NCBI RefSeq assembly: GCF_003234855.1
Contig: NZ_QKTO01000004.1
Coordinates: 180,542-244,541 of the forward strand
From: Curtobacterium sp. MCBD17_032
GTDB lineage: Bacteria; Actinomycetota; Actinomycetes; Actinomycetales; Microbacteriaceae
Direction of reading: 5' to 3'
DNA: 64,000 nt
Positions within the stretch are counted from its first letter, which is position 1, and the number at the start of each line of letters is the position of its first letter. The notes below the pieces were generated by a model. That model did no database searches. It saw nothing but the letters and a program-made list of their open reading frames with translations, and was not told the DNA's origin. Below, piece by piece: positions 1 through 7,591 of this stretch. A program made the position numbers and the translations under genes.

Positions 1-367
1 GTGCTGCCTTCGTCAGGGGTCGTCTCCCGGCGAGTCAGGAGCAGCGTGCCGTGCGCGCTCGGTCGCTGGCGGGGTGAACACGGCGTTCGGCAGGAACGTG
101 CTCGAGCGGGACGCGTAGCGATCTGGTCCCCGCGCTGGCGTCACCCGACTGGAAGTGCCGCACCCTTGCTCGGGTTCGTGAGGATGTTGCGTTCAGCGCC
201 CCTTCACCGGGCATCTTCGCGGGACAGTCATACGGGAATCCCCAGGTCAAGCAGGACACGGGCAAGTTGTCGCGGTTGTCGCCGCCAGCCGTGATCCGGT
301 GGACGACCGGCTATCGGAACGGCATCCGTCATGACTGACTCGCCCCATGTCTGCTTGAAGTCTCGTC
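1..367. other. Stretch without a supported gene
   Basis: Open frames exist on both strands, as expected at this GC content, but none shows a recognisable domain, a ribosome binding site or a consistent start. It may hold the decayed end of a neighbouring gene lying outside the window. Confidence 0.4.
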
Positions 368-517
368 GTGATCGGCGTCGTCGTGATCGCGTTCGCGCTG
401 CTTGTGTGGATCATCAACCCGACGATCCATGGGGCGGCCTTCGTGGTGCTGCTCATCGCGCTCATCGCCGGCCTCGCCTGCGTCGTATCGGGGATCGTGC
501 GGCGCTCACGAGGTTGA
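368..517 (+). CDS. Small two-helix membrane protein (49 aa)
   Basis: From a GTG start this frame reads a 49-residue protein that is almost wholly hydrophobic. Helix one is roughly residues 1-17 and ends in WIINPTIHG; helix two is roughly residues 23-41; the C-terminus is RRSRG, a positively charged tail that would face the cytoplasm. An in-frame TGA lies ten bases upstream of the GTG, so the start cannot be far off. The Shine-Dalgarno sequence is weak. No family is recognised. The two-helix hairpin with a basic tail argues against chance, but no function can be inferred. Confidence 0.5.
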   Translation: MIGVVVIAFALLVWIINPTIHGAAFVVLLIALIAGLACVVSGIVRRSRG

Positions 518-659
518 CCCTCGTCGGCGTTGATACACGTTCCACCAGGGGATCGGCTGTTGCTGGCCTCAGTACCGCCTGCCCTAGGAAGGATCGGTCA
601 TCGGTACGACAACCCGTTCGGGCTCAAGCCCCGGCTGAAGCCTTCGCTGATCTCGTCGG

Positions 660-1097
660 ATGGGGATCACCGTTCGACCAGCCACCGAAGCCGATCACGA
701 CTGGCTCTTCCTACTGCACGAGGACGCGCACAAAGAGCTGGTCGAAGCCGCTTACGGCCCTTGGGACCCAGAGCAACAGGGGCGCTTCTTCGCTCCGTTG
801 GTCGGTGACCACGACGTGCACGTCATCGAGCAGGATGCGAAACCAGTCGGAGGCCTGTATCTCGGTGCCCGCGGAAACGACCTTTGGCTTGAACTCATCG
901 AGGTGCGCCCTGAGTATCAGAACGAGGGCATCGGATCGGCCGGTCTCAGATGGGTTCTGGGAGAGGCTGCGAAGGCGCACCGCGGGACGTTGCTGCAGGT
1001 GCACAAGATGAACACATCGGCCCGCCGCTTGTACGAGCGGCTCGGCTTCGTCCGCTTTGAGGACACAGAGACTCACCACCTGCTTCGACACGCGTGA
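660..1097 (+). CDS. GNAT family N-acetyltransferase
   Basis: A 145-residue single-domain acetyltransferase using acetyl-CoA on an unknown small molecule or amine. The N-terminus ITVRPATEADHDWL is the usual GNAT opening. The acetyl-CoA loop is the EVRPEYQNEGIGSAGL segment near residues 81-96, which carries the Q/R-x-x-G-x-G/A signature. The C-terminal N-x-x-A-x-x-x-Y-x-x-x-G-F motif is seen as NTSARRLYERLGFVRFED. Length and domain order are complete for a minimal GNAT. It stands alone on the plus strand beside a broken AraC gene, in an accessory neighbourhood. The substrate cannot be told from sequence. Confidence 0.85.
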   Translation: MGITVRPATEADHDWLFLLHEDAHKELVEAAYGPWDPEQQGRFFAPLVGDHDVHVIEQDAKPVGGLYLGARGNDLWLELIEVRPEYQNEGIGSAGLRWVLGEAAKAHRGTLLQVHKMNTSARRLYERLGFVRFEDTETHHLLRHA

Positions 1098-1129
1098 TGC
1101 CGACGTCCCGCTGAGGGATCGGCTATGGA

Positions 1130-1443
1130 GACGCCGTTATCTGGCGGCGGTAGGAGAGGCGATCGGCCGACTTCGCGCTTGAATGCATTGCTGGATGCGC
1201 TTTCCGAGCCGTAGCCGAGGTCGGTGGCGAGAGCCTTCACGCGGACTTCGGGGTCGCAGAGTGAGCGCTGAGCGAGGACCATCGCCAGTGCGTCAGGTAG
1301 GACAGCGGCGTGCCGCCAGAGACCGTGCGGAACCGCTCCGCGAATCCGGTGCGCGACATGCCGGCGAGTCTTGCAAGTTCTCCGGTGACGCATCCGCTAC
1401 GGGCCGACGTGTGCCCGAACTCGGTCGGGGGTGAGCGCTCCAT
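1130..1443 (-). pseudogene. AraC-family regulator remnant, frameshifted
   Basis: Read on the minus strand, one frame gives the first helix-turn-helix of an AraC C-terminal domain (GELARLAGMSRTGFAERF, then GGTPLSYLTHWRW). A second frame continues with the second helix-turn-helix (VRVKALATDLGYGSESA, then NAFKREVGRSP). The two are out of register near position 1285, so an indel broke the gene. The N-terminal cupin sensor domain expected in this family is absent. The remnant is butted against the 3' end of the membrane protein at 1397-1876, which suggests that a deletion joined the two. The gene is dead; the exact left edge is uncertain. Confidence 0.75.
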
Positions 1444-1876
1444 CTCTCGAAGTGGACATCACCAAGTAGACTGACCCGCCGCTTCCGGCGGTCGCACCGG
1501 ACATCGTCACGGACACGGGCTCGTCGCCCACCTGCGTGAACCAGGGCTCCCCGTTTTCGCCGAATCCGGCCGTCTCCATTCGCTTGCCGACCCGCGCCTT
1601 CCAGTCTGGCGTCGCCGCTGCTTCGAATGCGTAGTCGATGGATGGACCCGGCCCCGCGCCCAGGGGCCTGACCGCGACACCGGTCTCGGTGCGTCTCGCT
1701 TCCGGAATGACGCTCCGTAGATCGATGCGCTGATCAACGACGCGCATCGCGGTGAAGGCTGCGTCTGTCTTCTCACGCTGATTTGTGTCGTACCAGACAC
1801 GCACCCCTACAGCGGCTCCGACGATCGCTAGCAGCGCGATCGATGCAACCAACACGATGCGCGTTCGCTGCCTCAT
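1397..1876 (-). CDS. Hypothetical membrane-anchored protein (159 aa)
   Basis: The ATG start gives a short basic N-terminus (MRQRTR), one hydrophobic segment at about residues 7-27, then a soluble domain that would lie outside the membrane. No lipobox cysteine is present, so the segment looks like an uncleaved signal anchor. No family is recognised. The last twenty or so residues run into the AraC remnant and may not be native, so the real protein could once have ended earlier or been longer. It stands alone on the minus strand. Confidence 0.55.
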   Translation of the reverse strand: MRQRTRIVLVASIALLAIVGAAVGVRVWYDTNQREKTDAAFTAMRVVDQRIDLRSVIPEARRTETGVAVRPLGAGPGPSIDYAFEAAATPDWKARVGKRMETAGFGENGEPWFTQVGDEPVSVTMSGATAGSGGSVYLVMSTSRDGALTPDRVRAHVGP

Positions 1877-1910
1877 CCCCACGAGTGGAACCGAGCCGAA
1901 CCCGATCCGT

Positions 1911-2462
1911 CTACCGCGAGTCTCGGGAATCGAGGTCGCCCGACCTCTCGTCGCGGAGGGCGGATCCTGGTTTCCGCGGCAACTGCTGGTCCATCGTCCA
2001 TCGGGACAGGTCGGTGAGGGTGCGTGACCATGCGACTTCGGTGCCGAGCTGGCCGGTTCCGACGAACAGGCGTACCTGTTGCGTCTCGGGTAGCAGGGCG
2101 GCCAGGCGTTCTCGGTCGGCATTGGTGAAGCCGAGCTTCTGCCAGAACGGCCCCGACCGTCGCGAGAACAGCCAAGCGCACGATGCCCCCGCCTGTGCCG
2201 CTTGTACGAGTGCGAACATGGCGAGGCGCGAGCCGGCACCGGCCGCACGAAGGTCGGGCGCGACGGCGACGCTCCGGATCAGCGCGTGGGTGCCGTCCCG
2301 GCTCAACTCGAAGCCGGTGCTGCCGATCACTGTCCCGGCTTCGTCCTGTTCGATCCAGAGGTGAACGGTCGGCTCGTCAAGACCGGCAAGGGTGAGGTCG
2401 GCGTCGCGTAGGAAAGCACGAAGGGGGTCGACGTCATGCTCGGTCACGGTGTGAAACGTCAC
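1911..2462 (-). CDS. GNAT family N-acetyltransferase (ArsN2-like)
   Basis: A 183-residue GNAT. The GTG at 2460-2462 is chosen because the frame upstream of it has no protein-like content and homologous GNATs begin just before DVDPLRAFLRDADLTLAG. Visible landmarks are the short loop DEAGTVIGSTGFEL, the beta-4 strand HALIRSVAVAPDLRAAGAGS with the acetyl-CoA pyrophosphate loop, and FWQKLGF near the end of the domain. The AFLRDADLT opening resembles ArsN2-type acetyltransferases that act on arsenic-containing compounds, but no ars genes are nearby. A tail of about 45 residues after the domain is unexplained and may reflect loss of the original stop. It is divergent from the chloramphenicol acetyltransferase gene. 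Confidence 0.75.
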   Translation of the reverse strand: MTFHTVTEHDVDPLRAFLRDADLTLAGLDEPTVHLWIEQDEAGTVIGSTGFELSRDGTHALIRSVAVAPDLRAAGAGSRLAMFALVQAAQAGASCAWLFSRRSGPFWQKLGFTNADRERLAALLPETQQVRLFVGTGQLGTEVAWSRTLTDLSRWTMDQQLPRKPGSALRDERSGDLDSRDSR

Positions 2463-2549
2463 GCGCTCATCGTTCCAGCACTCGGCGTCCGGTGGCCGAT
2501 CGTTGTACGGGAGGCGCCGTGACCGGCGTGGCGCCCCTACGGTTGCAGG

Positions 2550-3236
2550 GTGGACAGTGCGGGACTGACGAAGGTCGACATGGATCGCTGGCCCCGCCGC
2601 GAGCACTTCGAACACTTCTCCCGGAAGGGCCCCTGCCTCTGGTCGATGACCGCGCACGTCGACGTCTCGGAGCTAGCCGCTCGCCTCCGCTCCTCCGACC
2701 GGAAGACCTACATCGCACAGCTCTGGATGCTCGCAACGGTCGTCAACCGTCACGACGAATTCCGGATGACGATAGACGCTGCCGGCGACCTCGCCGTCTG
2801 GGACGTCACCCACCCGTTCTTCACGGTCTTCAACCCGACGGCGGAGACGTTCTCCACGGTCTGGGCCGCGTACCACCCTGACTTCGCGGTGTTCCACGAA
2901 ACCGCGCTGCCGCTCCTGACCGAGTACCGGAACTCGACCTCGTACGTCCCGCAACGCGAAGTCCCCGAGAACACGTTCGACGTGTCGAGCCTGCCCTGGA
3001 CCTCGTTCACCAGCCTCGAGCTGCAACTCAAGGACGCGTGGACCTACCTGGCACCGATCTTCACCATCGGCAAGTACGAACAGCGCGACGGCAGGACACT
3101 CATGCCGCTGGCAGTGCAAGGCAACCACGCGACCGTCGACGGCTTCCACATCTCCCGACTCATCGCGGAGGTGACCGGTCTCGCGGCCGATCTGAGCTGG
3201 CTCGACCAGAAGAAGGAACAGACACTGTCTCAGTAG
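2550..3236 (+). CDS. cat: Type A chloramphenicol O-acetyltransferase
   Basis: Cytoplasmic trimeric enzyme that acetylates chloramphenicol from acetyl-CoA. The 228 residues match the classic CAT length. The opening aligns with the family start: VDMDRWPRREHFEHF corresponds to the VDISQWHRKEHFEAF-type beginning, which supports the GTG at 2550 rather than the ATG at 2580. The active-site signature is NHATVDGFH at residues 192-200, giving catalytic His193 and structural Asp197. The family usually has HHAVCDG, so the first His is Asn here; the catalytic His itself is kept. A structural SFTSLELQ segment precedes it. It is a stand-alone gene in an accessory region. Actual resistance is not proven by sequence. 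Confidence 0.88.
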   Translation: MDSAGLTKVDMDRWPRREHFEHFSRKGPCLWSMTAHVDVSELAARLRSSDRKTYIAQLWMLATVVNRHDEFRMTIDAAGDLAVWDVTHPFFTVFNPTAETFSTVWAAYHPDFAVFHETALPLLTEYRNSTSYVPQREVPENTFDVSSLPWTSFTSLELQLKDAWTYLAPIFTIGKYEQRDGRTLMPLAVQGNHATVDGFHISRLIAEVTGLAADLSWLDQKKEQTLSQ

Positions 3237-3282
3237 CGGACCCCCTATCGGAGCGACTACGAGGGCCCGAGGCGGTGACCGG

Positions 3283-3858
3283 CTAGCGAGACGGTGTGTG
3301 GAGCAGGTCGGCGGTGACGCGGGGCGTGAAGCGCTGCTCGAAGTCTCGTTCGTTCGGTAGCCAGATGTCGCGCCAGAGAGCCTCGTGACTCCGGCCGAGC
3401 TTCCGGTCTCGGGCGACACCACGGTGGGCGGCAGTATCAAGGTCGACGTCGCACCAGATGGTCACGTCGAGAGTCGGCAGCGCCTCGGGGTGGAAGAGTC
3501 CGATGAGGTCCACGACGAGAGTTCTCGCCTGCGGCAGGGGCTCTTCAGGGCCGAGGGCTCGCCGCGCCCAGTCGTATCGCTGGAAGTGGCTTGAGCGTCC
3601 TTCTCGGAACGGTTGCAGCACTGTCGATACCAGCCGCTTCCGATCCACGCCGTCCCAGTCGAAGGAGCGGCGGTGTGAACGTGCGGGATCCAGGAAGTCG
3701 TCACCGCGCACACGCGCTGCATCGTGAAGCGCTGCGACCAGGCCTCGCGCAAACGTCGACTTGCCGGACCCACAGAAGCCGGAGATGCCGACGACCAACG
3801 GCCGGTCCGAAGCTCGCTCCCGCTCGACGATGTGCTCGAGAACGTCGTCCTGGTTCAT
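3283..3858 (-). CDS. Uridine kinase-like P-loop kinase
   Basis: A 191-residue nucleoside/pantothenate-kinase-like NTPase. The Walker A loop GISGFCGSGKST lies near residues 28-39, directly after a short N-terminal helix, as in uridine kinases. The following VRGDDFLDPARSHRRSFDWD segment matches the substrate-binding D-D-F stretch of that family, and VVDLIGLFHPE supplies the Walker B-like strand. The start is the ATG encoding MNQDDVLEH; longer open frame upstream has no family similarity. Substrate is unknown; annotators usually call such proteins uridine kinase. It is convergent with the cat gene, 46 bases away. Confidence 0.75.
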   Translation of the reverse strand: MNQDDVLEHIVERERASDRPLVVGISGFCGSGKSTFARGLVAALHDAARVRGDDFLDPARSHRRSFDWDGVDRKRLVSTVLQPFREGRSSHFQRYDWARRALGPEEPLPQARTLVVDLIGLFHPEALPTLDVTIWCDVDLDTAAHRGVARDRKLGRSHEALWRDIWLPNERDFEQRFTPRVTADLLHTPSR

Positions 3859-3908
3859 CTGGCGAGGGTACAAGCACCCCTCGGTGCCTGAGTCGTCTCG
3901 GCGATCGG

Positions 3909-4670
3909 CTACCGGACGGTGTTCGGTCGCGCGCTGGGGCGGAGGTCGAGGGTCCAGATGACGAAGGGCTTTCCCGCGACGCCTGGCCTGCTCCGTGTAG
4001 TCGGTCGCCAGCCTCGGTGCGAGTAGAAGCTCTCGGCCCGGTCGTTCCCGTCCCACACCTCAAGCTCGGCGGTGCCAGGTGGAACCACCCCGACGAACCG
4101 GTTGTGAAGCGCACTGCCGATGCTCGAACCGAACCGGTCAGGGTCGACGTAGAGGCTCAGCAGCTCAGCAGGCGAGCCACGTTCGACGGGTTGAGCGACA
4201 AGCTGACCGCGCTGCTGACATAGCTGCTCTGCGGCGACCGTTCGAGGATCGGCCATCGGGACGGTCGGTTGTCGTTCATCCGAAGAGAGGATGAAACCGT
4301 TGGACACGCCGCCCGCGAGACCTGCGAGCGTGGCTAGAAGTGCGGGGATCAGTCCGAACGCTCCGACAGCGGTCGCTGTCCATGATGGCGCGAGAGCCCA
4401 TCCGCGGCCTCGACGGAGCAGAACAGCAACGAGTCCGAGCAGCAGGACGGTCAGCGCGACGGGAAGCGCTGTGGCGAGCATGATCGCGATCTGCAGATCG
4501 ACGACAGCCATGTCTGGAGGCGGATCAGCTAGTGGGTCGGGATTCGTCGCCGCAGTCGACGCGGCCTGCCATCCGAGGTGCACTGGAGCCGCGTGGGCGA
4601 AGACAGCGACCGTCGCTGCGACCCGACCCGTGACGAGGGCGAGACCCACCGTGCCCGGAGCCCACGCCAC
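3909..4670 (-). CDS. Membrane protein joined to a partial GNAT domain
   Basis: From a GTG start (purine-rich CAGGGGG about a dozen bases upstream) the frame encodes 253 residues. About residues 1-120 contain three or four hydrophobic segments separated by short basic loops. About residues 165-253 look like the C-terminal half of a GNAT: LSLYVDPDRFGSSIGSALH for the acetyl-CoA loop, then AELEVWDGNDRAESFYSHRGW for the closing motif. The N-terminal strands of the GNAT fold are missing. Such a combination is not a family I know. It probably arose by deletion or frameshift between two genes rather than as a working fusion. Translation of the whole frame is uncertain. Confidence 0.45.
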   Translation of the reverse strand: MAWAPGTVGLALVTGRVAATVAVFAHAAPVHLGWQAASTAATNPDPLADPPPDMAVVDLQIAIMLATALPVALTVLLLGLVAVLLRRGRGWALAPSWTATAVGAFGLIPALLATLAGLAGGVSNGFILSSDERQPTVPMADPRTVAAEQLCQQRGQLVAQPVERGSPAELLSLYVDPDRFGSSIGSALHNRFVGVVPPGTAELEVWDGNDRAESFYSHRGWRPTTRSRPGVAGKPFVIWTLDLRPSARPNTVR

Positions 4671-4758
4671 CCGTCGTTGCCGCCCCCTGGTCCTCAGCTT
4701 CGCATGCTGGCCGGAAGAGCGCTCCGAGCTGCATGCCGCATCCGCCCGGGGCGTGTGC

Positions 4759-5310
4759 TCAGAGCGTCCGAGAGGAAAGGGTGCCGTCCTCGGTGTCGTA
4801 GGTCGTGACCCTCCACGTCGATTGGCGATCGTCGAGCACACGCTGCAGCTCGACCAGCCGCGGGCCGGGCCACTCCTCGCTCGAAGCCTGCACGGCGTCG
4901 TGGTAGTTGGTGGCCGTCTCCATGGTCTCAGCCTCGGACAAAGTGACTCCGTGCCTTCGGACGAGGCTGAGGTCCGCGGCGTCGATGAGCGCCTCGACGC
5001 CGCTTGCCGGTCCTGCATCGGCCTCTCCGAGCAGGTCCGTCTTCCCCTGGTCGGTGCTGCGGATCCGCCACATCCAGTGCTCCGACACGTACTCGAGGCG
5101 GAGCCCGACGATCGGACCGCCGACGGCCTCGGACTCACCCGCCATGCCGTCGACCCAGTCCGACGGCCACCGCACCGCGCTCGGCACGACGGTGCTCGGC
5201 CAATCCGAGCCCACCGCGCTCGGAGCTGCGGGGAATGCTGCGCACCCAGCAAGCGCGATCGCGCTCGCACTCATCAAACCGGACAGCACCACAGTTCGCC
5301 TGAAACGCAT
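4759..5310 (-). CDS. Hypothetical lipoprotein (183 aa)
   Basis: The N-terminus MRFRRTVVLSGLMSASAIALAGC is a textbook lipoprotein signal: two arginines, a hydrophobic core and the lipobox ALAGC with Cys23 as the lipidated residue. The mature part is acidic, soluble and rich in short beta-prone stretches, and would sit on the outer face of the membrane. No domain is recognised. It lies upstream of the membrane/GNAT chimera on the same strand with about 88 bases between. The start ATG follows directly from the signal peptide, so it is secure. Confidence 0.75.
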   Translation of the reverse strand: MRFRRTVVLSGLMSASAIALAGCAAFPAAPSAVGSDWPSTVVPSAVRWPSDWVDGMAGESEAVGGPIVGLRLEYVSEHWMWRIRSTDQGKTDLLGEADAGPASGVEALIDAADLSLVRRHGVTLSEAETMETATNYHDAVQASSEEWPGPRLVELQRVLDDRQSTWRVTTYDTEDGTLSSRTL

Positions 5311-5472
5311 TCCGCCCCCTCATGCCCCAGCTCAGCGTAGATGAGGACGTTGTGCATGACTCCCGTGACGAGTCCGGGAGCGGATCGGCTGACGAGACCG
5401 TCCTAGCGCCGTCGAAACGGCCACAACATGTTCGCTGCGACGAACCGCCGACGCTGCGTGGTGCGGGGCGGA

Positions 5473-6066
5473 TCAGGCGGACCGGACCATCTCGAGGAAG
5501 CGCCGGTGGAAGCGGTCCTCCCCTGCGACCTCCGGGTGGAAGGCACTCGCGAGGACGTTGCCCTGCTGCACCGCGACGACCTGGCCGTCCGCCAGCGCGC
5601 CGAGCACGCGCACGTCCGCGCCGTGCTCCTCGACGACGGGGGCCCGGATGAACACCGCGTGCACGGGTTCCGCACCGAGTTCCGGCATCGGGATGTCGGT
5701 CTCGAAGGAGTCGTTCTGGTTGCCGAAGGCGTTGCGTCGGACCGTCGTGTCGAGGACCCCCAGCGTGTGCTGCCCGGCGATGCCGTCGGTGATCCGCTGG
5801 CTGAGCATGATCATGCCCGCACACGTGCCGTACGCCGGCAGGCCGCTCCGGATCGCGTCCGCGAGGGGTTCCGCGAGGCCGAACGTCCGGGACAGCTTGT
5901 CCATCACGCTCGACTCTCCGCCGGGGATGACGACGCCGTCGAGCGCCGGGAGTTCCTCCGGCCGGCGGAGCGGCACGACGTCGGCCCCGAGCTCCGTCAG
6001 CGACGCGATGTGCTCGCGGAAGTCGCCCTGCAGAGCGAGGACCCCGATGCGGGGTCGGGCGCTCAC
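5473..6066 (-). CDS. pdxT: Pyridoxal 5'-phosphate synthase glutaminase subunit PdxT
   Basis: Glutaminase half of the deoxyxylulose-5-phosphate-independent vitamin B6 pathway. It hydrolyses glutamine and channels ammonia to PdxS. The protein has 197 residues, normal for the family. Visible motifs are the opening [12 protein letters not shown], the oxyanion-site PGGES at residues 48-52, the nucleophile elbow YGTCAGM with Cys82, and FHPEV with His177 and Glu179 completing the catalytic triad. Its ATG overlaps the stop of pdxS by four bases, so the two subunits are translationally coupled. Nothing unusual is seen. Confidence 0.97.
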   Translation of the reverse strand: MSARPRIGVLALQGDFREHIASLTELGADVVPLRRPEELPALDGVVIPGGESSVMDKLSRTFGLAEPLADAIRSGLPAYGTCAGMIMLSQRITDGIAGQHTLGVLDTTVRRNAFGNQNDSFETDIPMPELGAEPVHAVFIRAPVVEEHGADVRVLGALADGQVVAVQQGNVLASAFHPEVAGEDRFHRRFLEMVRSA

Positions 6067-6980
6067 CAGCCGCGCTCGGCGAGACGGTGCGGCGCGGGGA
6101 CGTCGGCGACGTTGATGCCGACCATGGCCTCGCCCAGGCCTCGGGACACCTCGGCGATCACCTTCGGGTCGTCGGAGAAGGTCACGGCCTTGACGATCGC
6201 CGCGGCGCGCTTCGCCGGGTCGCCCGACTTGAAGATGCCGGAGCCGACGAACACCCCGTCCGCACCGAGCTGCATCATCATCGCGGCGTCTGCCGGGGTG
6301 GCGACACCACCGGCGGTGAACAGCACGACGGGGAGCTTGCCGGTCTGCGCGACCTCCTTGACGACGTCGTACGGCGCCTGGAGCTCCTTCGCGGCGACGT
6401 AGAGCTCGTCTTCCTTGAGGTTGCGCAGCGCCGCGATCTCCTTCGAGATGGTGCGGATGTGCCGGGTCGCCTCGGACACGTCACCGGTGCCGGCCTCACC
6501 CTTGGAGCGGATCATGGCCGCGCCCTCGGTGATGCGGCGGAGCGCTTCCCCGAGGTTCGTCGCGCCACAGACGAAGGGCGTCGTGAAGCCCCACTTGTCG
6601 ATGTGGTTGACGTAGTCGGCGGGCGAGAGGACCTCGGACTCGTCGATGTAGTCGACGCCGAGCTCCTGGAGCACCTGGGCCTCGACGAAGTGACCGATGC
6701 GGGCCTTCGCCATGACCGGGATCGACACAGCGGCGATGATCTCCTCGATCATCGACGGGTCGGACATGCGCGCGACGCCACCCTGGGCGCGGATGTCGGC
6801 CGGGACACGCTCGAGGGCCATGACGGCCGTGGCGCCGGCTTCCTCGGCGATACGGGCCTGGTCGGCGTCGATCACGTCCATGATGACGCCGCCCTTGAGC
6901 ATCTCCGCGAGGCCGCGCTTGACGCGCGAGGACCCGGTGGTCGAAGTGGCGGTGACGGTACTGGGGGTGCTGTCGCTCAT
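6063..6980 (-). CDS. pdxS: Pyridoxal 5'-phosphate synthase lyase subunit PdxS
   Basis: Synthase subunit that condenses ribulose/ribose 5-phosphate, glyceraldehyde 3-phosphate and ammonia into pyridoxal 5'-phosphate. The 305-residue TIM-barrel is full length. [20 protein letters not shown] carries the conserved Asp35. [13 protein letters not shown] carries the lysine (Lys92) that forms the sugar-phosphate imine, and a second conserved lysine lies in [12 protein letters not shown]. The first 18 residues are a Ser/Thr-rich extension before [12 protein letters not shown]. The gene follows the HIT-domain gene after 29 bases and overlaps pdxT by four, forming a short operon. Confidence 0.97.
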   Translation of the reverse strand: MSDSTPSTVTATSTTGSSRVKRGLAEMLKGGVIMDVIDADQARIAEEAGATAVMALERVPADIRAQGGVARMSDPSMIEEIIAAVSIPVMAKARIGHFVEAQVLQELGVDYIDESEVLSPADYVNHIDKWGFTTPFVCGATNLGEALRRITEGAAMIRSKGEAGTGDVSEATRHIRTISKEIAALRNLKEDELYVAAKELQAPYDVVKEVAQTGKLPVVLFTAGGVATPADAAMMMQLGADGVFVGSGIFKSGDPAKRAAAIVKAVTFSDDPKVIAEVSRGLGEAMVGINVADVPAPHRLAERGW

Positions 6981-7009
6981 GATCCCCCCATCTTAGTGCG
7001 GAGCAGGCG

Positions 7010-7591
7010 TCAGCGCTGTTCGCCCCAAGCGTCCGCGATGAGCACCCGGGTGTCTCCGAGCATCTGCGACATCGACTTGGTCCGGGCGATGATCGGGAAG
7101 AAGTTCGAGTCCGACTCCCACCGCGGGACCACGTGCTGGTGCAGGTGGGCGGCGACCCCGGCACCGGCGACCTCGCCCTGGTTCATCCCGATGTTGAAGC
7201 CGTCGCAGTGCGATACCTGCCGGAGGACCCGCATCGCGGTCTGGGTCAGCTCGCCGATCTCCTGGAGTTCCTCCGGCGTCGCCTCGTCGTAGAGCGGGAC
7301 GTGCCGGAACGGGCACACGAGCAGGTGGCCGTTGTTGTACGGGTACAGGTTGAGCAGCACGTACGCGTGCGCACCGCGCGCGACGATGAGGGCGTCCTCA
7401 TCGGACTTCCGCGGCGCCTCGCAGAACGGGCAGTCGTCCCGGTGTCCACGGCCCTCGCCTGCTCGGCCGGCGTCGATGTACGCCATCCGGTGCGGGTTCC
7501 ACAGCCGCTGGAAGGCGTCCGGGACCGCCGCCTGGGTGGCGGCGTCCCGGATCACCAGCGGGTCGCCCTCGTCGTCGAGCGGACCGGACAT
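7010..7591 (-). CDS. HIT family protein (Ap4A phosphorylase-like)
   Basis: A 193-residue histidine-triad protein. The active-site triad is HLHQH at residues 149-153 within AAHLHQHVVPRW. A C-P-F-C motif at residues 54-57 together with a later His suggests the zinc site seen in Fhit/GalT-like relatives. Length and layout match the mycobacterial Rv2613c type, which phosphorolyses diadenosine tetraphosphate; that is the best functional guess. Its ATG overlaps the stop of thrS by one base (TGATG). A dinucleoside-polyphosphate hydrolase makes sense beside thrS, since aminoacyl-tRNA synthetases make such nucleotides as by-products. Confidence 0.88.
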   Translation of the reverse strand: MSGPLDDEGDPLVIRDAATQAAVPDAFQRLWNPHRMAYIDAGRAGEGRGHRDDCPFCEAPRKSDEDALIVARGAHAYVLLNLYPYNNGHLLVCPFRHVPLYDEATPEELQEIGELTQTAMRVLRQVSHCDGFNIGMNQGEVAGAGVAAHLHQHVVPRWESDSNFFPIIARTKSMSQMLGDTRVLIADAWGEQR

